This document shows, one piece after another, positions 61,789 to 64,000 of a stretch of DNA of 64,000 bases. Numbering within the stretch: the stretch's first letter is position 1; every line of letters begins with the position of its first letter. Both the position numbers and the translations under genes were made by a program. The DNA lies in contig JBGSHJ010000064.1 of the NCBI GenBank assembly GCA_041752315.1, positions 38,695 through 102,694 on the forward strand, in the 5' to 3' direction. The DNA comes from SYFY01 sp041752315 (lineage in GTDB: Bacteria; Pseudomonadota; Gammaproteobacteria; Pseudomonadales; Azotimanducaceae). The notes under the pieces were generated by a model. That model saw only the letters and a program-made list of their open reading frames with translations, was not told the origin of the DNA and made no database searches.

Positions 61789-62784
61789 ATGAACGTGAGA
61801 CATCGGTTCAAGTCGCGAAACAGGCGGTTCGGAAGCGCGGCGTTGCTGCTTTGCACACTCGGGAGTTTGCTGACCATGACCAACGCGAGTGCCAATCCTC
61901 CGATTTTCGACCACGAGTCGCTGCTGGACGTGCGCCTTTACGCGTCGGGGATGGTTGGGCTGGGTTCACAGCCATACAACCTGGTCTTTGCACCGGCAGC
62001 GCCGCTCGAGGCGGCGATCACCGTTGCCGGTAAAACCCTGGGCAAGGTTGCGTCGCACAGCTTCCGTCCGGACTACCCGGTGACGTGGCAGGTTTTTTCA
62101 CAGGTCCAGTTGGACGGGCCGGGCCAGGTGAGCCTGCCCGCGCCGGACCTGTACGAGCTGCAATTTTATGTGGCTGGTCAACCAGCGGGTCTGTTGCGGT
62201 TCCAGGCTGAGCGACCGGCAAGCACCGATGCTTTTACGCCCGCCACCGAGTGGACGTACCGCGGCCCCTGGTCGTCATGGGGGTATCTCACCGGCACCAA
62301 CTGGCGCGACTTTTCTACCGGCAAGGATTTCCAGGCAGTGAATCTCGTCTGGTGGACCGGTGATGGTGATCTCAACGCTGGTCAGTCGCGCGCAAATGCC
62401 ATGGCGACGCTGCGCCGTGACGGTGCGGTCATCGCCCACAGCAAGCGGCAGTCCATGGTAATTCACAAGCGTCCGTACGTTCGCGAGAAGCCATGGACGC
62501 TTTTCCATCCGCACGAGGACAAGGAATCGCTGCGCGCACGGGCGATCGATCTTGGTGATCTGCTGACGACCGGAGGCGAGTACGAGTTGCAGGTGACCCG
62601 GCTGGAAGACAACGCTCCGCTGCGCCGTTTTGCGTTCAAGGTGAAGGACGGGGCGTGGGTACCACATCCGCGTACAGTGCCCGGATTCCAGCCGGCGCAT
62701 GGATACATTCCGCCACGCGTCGTGCGCAAGGGTTCCAACGTCTACGAATTTGTTGAAGTGTACTGGATCGAATCCCGCCCGTGA
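61789..62784 (+). CDS. exported protein of unknown function
   Basis: 331 aa from ATG 61789; GTG 61795 has better spacing to GGGGAG and is a close alternative. Signal peptide AALLLCTLGSLLTMTNASA. The mature protein has two beta-rich halves: VRLYASGMVGLGSQPYNLVFAPAAPL and later VNLVWWTGDGDLNAGQSRANAMATLRRDGAVIAHSK, LQVTRLEDNAPLRRFAFKVKDG. I do not recognise a family. It starts the run of exported genes divergent from the ECF sigma factor and is followed 40 bp later by the Gly-rich protein. Confidence 0.75.
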   Translation: MNVRHRFKSRNRRFGSAALLLCTLGSLLTMTNASANPPIFDHESLLDVRLYASGMVGLGSQPYNLVFAPAAPLEAAITVAGKTLGKVASHSFRPDYPVTWQVFSQVQLDGPGQVSLPAPDLYELQFYVAGQPAGLLRFQAERPASTDAFTPATEWTYRGPWSSWGYLTGTNWRDFSTGKDFQAVNLVWWTGDGDLNAGQSRANAMATLRRDGAVIAHSKRQSMVIHKRPYVREKPWTLFHPHEDKESLRARAIDLGDLLTTGGEYELQVTRLEDNAPLRRFAFKVKDGAWVPHPRTVPGFQPAHGYIPPRVVRKGSNVYEFVEVYWIESRP

Positions 62785-62824
62785 GGTCTCTGATCACACC
62801 CCCACCATGCCCTGGAGGCACACC

Positions 62825-63385
62825 ATGAAAGTTCTGACAAGTTCATCGATGGCCCGACTCTGCATCCTGCTCGCCTGCGGCACCGGTCTCGTCATGACCG
62901 GATTCGCCCAAGCGGAAGAAGGTGGTGGCTCGGGAGGCTCGAACAGTGGAGGCAGTACAGGAGGAGGTAGTACAGGAGGCGGCAACACGGGCGGGGACAC
63001 CGGTGGAAACACGGGAGGAAACACGGGAGGAAATACAGGAGGAAATACAGGAGGTAACACGGGAGGTGGCAACACGACGACAGAAGAGCGACCTGCTACG
63101 GGAGGTCCGATGACGACCCAGGAATACCCGAACGGTACGGTGTACATGACACAGGACAAGACCAACGCTCCTGGCTCGGTAGTCACCGTGAAAACTCCGC
63201 AGGGCAATCAGACCATCGATTGCACTCAGTCTCAGTCGGCATGCAGGGCTGCGCTCGAAGCGGCGCTCAGTAGTGGCGAACCGAGGTACCAGACCTACTC
63301 CAGTGTCGCCAATGCCCTGCGTTCACCGTTGGTCAGCAAGTATCCGCAGTTGCGGCAGTGGCTGTTGAACCTGCAGCGACGCTGA
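62825..63385 (+). CDS. exported protein with Gly/Asn/Thr (NTGG) repeat
   Basis: 186 aa from ATG 62825 (GGAGG 7 nt upstream). Signal peptide CILLACGTGLVMTGFAQA. Residues about 31-85 are a low-complexity stretch of STGGG and NTGG units (about five exact NTGG repeats in a row), then a roughly 100-aa domain with one Cys pair (TIDCTQSQSACRAAL). The 12-bp DNA unit GGAAACACGGGA and variants underlies the repeat. It is probably a surface or periplasmic linker protein; the function is unknown. Confidence 0.75.
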   Translation: MKVLTSSSMARLCILLACGTGLVMTGFAQAEEGGGSGGSNSGGSTGGGSTGGGNTGGDTGGNTGGNTGGNTGGNTGGNTGGGNTTTEERPATGGPMTTQEYPNGTVYMTQDKTNAPGSVVTVKTPQGNQTIDCTQSQSACRAALEAALSSGEPRYQTYSSVANALRSPLVSKYPQLRQWLLNLQRR

Positions 63386-63438
63386 CGCAAGTACGCGCCA
63401 ATACCACGCCGTGACTCAGTTGAAGAGAAGCAATCGCA

Positions 63439-63892
63439 TGAATGACCAACGCCGACCCAGGATGGCCATCTGTGTATGGTCGCTTGTCGCGCTGCTCGTC
63501 TTCGCCGTGCTCGGCTTCTCGTCGAACACTCATGCAGAACCGGAGTCGCTCGCCTGGTTTGCCCAGGACCAGAGTGTCGAAATCCGTGCACCTGGAGTCG
63601 GCACGTTTGGCGAGCGCCTGCGAGTGCTCGTCGGTGAACATGACATCACCGCAATGGTTCGAATTGCCGGTGACGTGGTGCAGTTTGTTCCGCGTGAGGC
63701 AGGCCTCGATACAGGCCCCTCGGAAATCGTTCTTCGGGTGGCCGACACACTGGAGTCATGGCGGGAACATTCACGGCATCCTATCGGTGTGCTGACCCGC
63801 GGAGGCTTCGAGGCGGCGACAGTGACACCCCGGCTCGCCTTCGACTCACCGGGACAGTGGCTGACCCTGCCTCAGTTTGACGTACACCAGAA
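63439..63892 (+). pseudogene. exported protein gene truncated by IS3-family insertion
   Basis: From ATG 63439 the frame reads MNDQRRPRMAICVWSLVALL, a signal peptide ending near SSNTHAEPE, then RAPGVGTFGERLRVLVGEHDITAMVRIAGDVVQFVPREAG (an Ig-like beta domain). After FDVHQN at 63892 the sequence becomes that of an insertion element. The frame stays open into the element, so the native C-terminus is lost or displaced beyond the window. Confidence 0.65.
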
Positions 63893-64000
63893 TGTTGGTA
63901 ACTTTTTGGTGAACGGAGGACATGATGGGCAAGAAGGAAGAAGTTCCGAATCGACAATACACCCTGGAATTCAAACTGGAGGCGGTGCGGCTCGCGCAGT
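63893..64000 (+). mobile_element. IS3-family insertion sequence, left end (runs off right edge)
   Basis: It begins at TGTTGGTAACTTTTTGG (IS3 elements start with TG) and leads into a transposase gene. Only 108 bp are inside the window, so the inverted repeat partner and target duplication cannot be checked. Confidence 0.7.
63922..64000 (+). CDS. IS3-family transposase OrfA, partial
   Basis: ATG at 63922 or 63925, with GGAGG 3-6 nt before. The text GKKEEVPNRQYTLEFKLEAV, then RLAQ, is the start of an IS3/IS911-type OrfA (Y-T-x-EFK-x-EAV-R-L-A), the helix-turn-helix DNA-binding subunit. The gene is cut by the window end. Confidence 0.85.
   Translation, partial: MMGKKEEVPNRQYTLEFKLEAVRLAQ

Noticed and set aside
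1..64000. tRNA, rRNA or riboswitch genes
   Set aside because: I scanned intergenic regions for cloverleaf-like or conserved rRNA strings and saw none; a covariance-model search would be needed to exclude small RNAs.

Overview
This 64 kb window looks like a chromosomal segment of a GC-rich, heterotrophic, probably aquatic gammaproteobacterium. The reasons are a TorF-type porin, a TonB-dependent receptor, an SSS symporter, a wax-ester synthase/DGAT homologue, a TetR/ECF-rich gene set, a GtrA/GtrB/GtrII glucosylation cassette, and start-codon and RBS usage (ATG with frequent GTG/TTG). Placement below class level is not supported by the sequence alone. No rRNA, tRNA or CRISPR array was seen.

Layout. 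0-5 kb: c-type cytochrome (cut by the left edge), TorF-like porin with a good hairpin terminator, a P-loop kinase, an SSS symporter with a small membrane partner, and a sulfotransferase. 5-12.2 kb: RDD and SpoIIM-like membrane proteins converging on a DUF58-MoxR-DUF4350-DUF4129-membrane protein operon. This is a known conserved set in which a MoxR AAA+ ATPase works with vWA-like and membrane proteins. 12.2-16.1 kb: Nudix hydrolase, a pseudopilin and a large PLP-dependent arginine/lysine-type decarboxylase. 16.1-20.1 kb: a single-module NRPS (C-A-T-TE) split by one in-frame TAA inside adenylation motif A8. 20.2-28 kb: sterol desaturase-like hydroxylase, enoyl-CoA hydratase, a YCII/ECF42-type sigma pair, and a TetR operon (DUF1428, AHSA1, AHSA1-VOC fusion) preceded by a near-perfect operator. 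A small membrane gene here carries a second in-frame stop (TGA). 28-34 kb: acyl-adenylate ligase, WS/DGAT, GNAT and MFS genes, then a patch of short tandem repeats. 34-40 kb: SnoaL-like protein, membrane protein, TonB receptor with a perfect 28-bp palindrome over its promoter, AlkD-like protein and an SDR.

40-54.7 kb is an accessory island of secreted proteins: an M4 metalloprotease and an S1 serine protease transcribed divergently, a secreted propeller-like protein, an STN-HEAT protein, an ice-binding (DUF3494) protein with four DUF11-like repeats, and a 1586-aa protein. That last protein joins a copper-radical (galactose/glyoxal) oxidase to FN3, Ig and PKD modules, a YVTN propeller and a di-haem cytochrome-c-peroxidase-like domain. 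Gene remnants lie between these genes: a copy of an anti-sigma-like gene tail, a RAYT transposase N-terminus, and a cyclase-type ATPase tail.

56.4-59.4 kb holds GtrII, GtrB and (opposite strand) GtrA for glucosylation of a surface polysaccharide. 60.5-64 kb holds an ECF sigma/anti-sigma-like pair divergent from a run of exported proteins, one with an NTGG repeat. The last of these is cut by an IS3-family insertion that runs off the right edge.

The strongest candidates for something new are the oxidase-peroxidase megaprotein and the NRPS with the stop codon in motif A8.
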